A stretch of 47,418 nt of DNA from positions 1-47,418 of the IMG/VR virus record IMGVR_UViG_3300044712_000493. One strand, given 5' to 3'. Both the position numbers and the translations under genes were made by a program. Shown one piece after another: positions 46,904 to 47,418 of the stretch. Every line of letters starts with the position of its first letter. Position 1 is the stretch's first letter. This DNA comes from a virus. The notes beneath the pieces were generated by a model that was given only the letters and a program-made list of their open reading frames with translations, was not told the DNA's origin and ran no database searches.

Positions 46904-47418
46904 CACTTATCCTCCTTCTCTTTGGGGAGGTGGGAGATGGTCACGCTCAGCCCATATTTTGTCGATGTTGCGTTGAATTTATCTATCACCGCTTGCCCGA
47001 GATCAATCCCACTGTGAAGCGCAATCAGGTCGGCAACGATTACCACGTCCGCGAGTTCCCCTGCGAGTTCGGTAATCGTTGCCCTTGTGCCTCGAATACC
47101 CATGCGTTCACGTTCGAGTTTCTTGATGATGTTGCAGGCTTCGCCGACCTCTCCCGCTAACTCGTTCCCGTGGAACAGTACAGAAATCTTGCTCTCAGGG
47201 TCCCACTCCTTCTCGCGTAGGATATTTGCATCTCGGAGCAGCTCTAAACTGCCATTGCACTTCTTCCGCATCTCCGCTTTCAGGCGGGTGATCTCGGCTT
47301 CGGTCACGGCGCGATAGGCGACAGCCTTGCCCTTCCTCTGTTTGCACTCTTCCAGTTCGGCCTTGAGTTGGAATATGCGGTCGGTTGCCTTCCCTGCTGT
47401 CACGCAAGCCAGTTCGAC
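46903..47418 (-). CDS. MazG-like nucleotide pyrophosphohydrolase domain protein (5' end outside window)
   Basis: The frame is open to the right edge. The C-terminal about 110 residues form a MazG-like domain: ISVLFHGNELAGEVGEACNI, then ELAGELADVVIVADLIALHS and GIDLGQAVIDKFN. Acidic ELxxExxE and ExxD positions match MazG family metal sites. Such enzymes hydrolyse NTPs or ppGpp-like nucleotides. The N-terminal visible part (GKATDRIFQLKAELEECKQR) equals the coiled coil of the gene at 1070-1780. An apparent start inside this repeat (GTG at 47403) is not preferred; translation probably begins further upstream. Confidence 0.75.
   Translation of the reverse strand, partial: VELACVTAGKATDRIFQLKAELEECKQRKGKAVAYRAVTEAEITRLKAEMRKKCNGSLELLRDANILREKEWDPESKISVLFHGNELAGEVGEACNIIKKLERERMGIRGTRATITELAGELADVVIVADLIALHSGIDLGQAVIDKFNATSTKYGLSVTISHLPKEKEDK
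47292..47418. repeat. 127-bp exact repeat, right-edge copy
   Basis: Identical to 1264-1390 and ending exactly at the window edge. Contains the in-frame coiled-coil segment of the MazG-like gene. See the internal copy. Confidence 0.95.

Noticed and set aside
1-47418. CRISPR array or insertion sequence
   Set aside because: No regularly spaced repeats with spacers and no transposase-like gene or paired terminal inverted repeats were seen.

Overview
The window reads as most of the genome of a tailed dsDNA phage (Caudoviricetes), probably a podovirus with a short non-contractile tail. A rightward block of virion genes (about 8.05-36.4 kb) runs in the usual order: small-terminase-like protein, large terminase, portal, scaffold, HK97-fold/SU10-type major capsid protein, two head-tail adaptors, a very large nozzle-like tail protein, ejection-type internal proteins (one of 1673 residues), tail fibre/spike genes, and a lysis cassette with holin-like, spanin-like and DUF5675 (YkuD-like) proteins. 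I see no tape measure, sheath, integrase, repressor, DNA polymerase or RNA polymerase.

Two leftward blocks flank the virion block. The right one (about 46.0-36.4 kb) encodes DNA metabolism: a Rad52/Sak-like annealing protein, an SSB-like protein, a DNA methyltransferase, a DnaB-like helicase, an Hjc-like resolvase, a 3'-5' exonuclease and a tRNA-like element, followed by a string of tiny zinc-ribbon proteins that ends at a strong terminator. The left one (7.1 kb to the left edge) holds small, tightly overlapping and mostly unrecognised genes. Among them is a 364-residue protein resembling the isocyanide-synthase (PvcA/DIT1) family. The left end (1-1.1 kb) is a chain of very small genes joined by a repeated sequence that serves both as the 3' coding end of one gene and the ribosome binding site of the next. 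A roughly 1 kb AT-rich region (7.08-8.05 kb) separates the left block from the virion block and carries promoters in both directions, an operator-like dyad and short repeats.

Transcription appears to rely on the host. Seven promoters of nearly identical form (TTGACA/T, 17-18 bp, TATATT) can be read directly; one overlaps a terminator and one would give a leaderless portal mRNA. Shine-Dalgarno sequences are strong nearly everywhere. Several proteins in the fibre/lysis region carry clear Sec signal peptides with Gln after the predicted cleavage site. That is typical of Bacteroidota and relatives, whereas the promoters and SD usage are unlike classical Bacteroides. Together they suggest, only as inference, a host in the wider Bacteroidota/Chlorobiota/Ignavibacteriota group.

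The last 127 bases of the window exactly repeat positions 1264-1390, with a mismatch immediately before. This is what an assembly-graph junction would look like. If the right end really continues into position 1391, the genome would be a circle (or circularly permuted molecule) of about 46.0 kb, a truncated MazG-like gene at the right edge would become complete, and positions 1-1263 would be an alternative branch.
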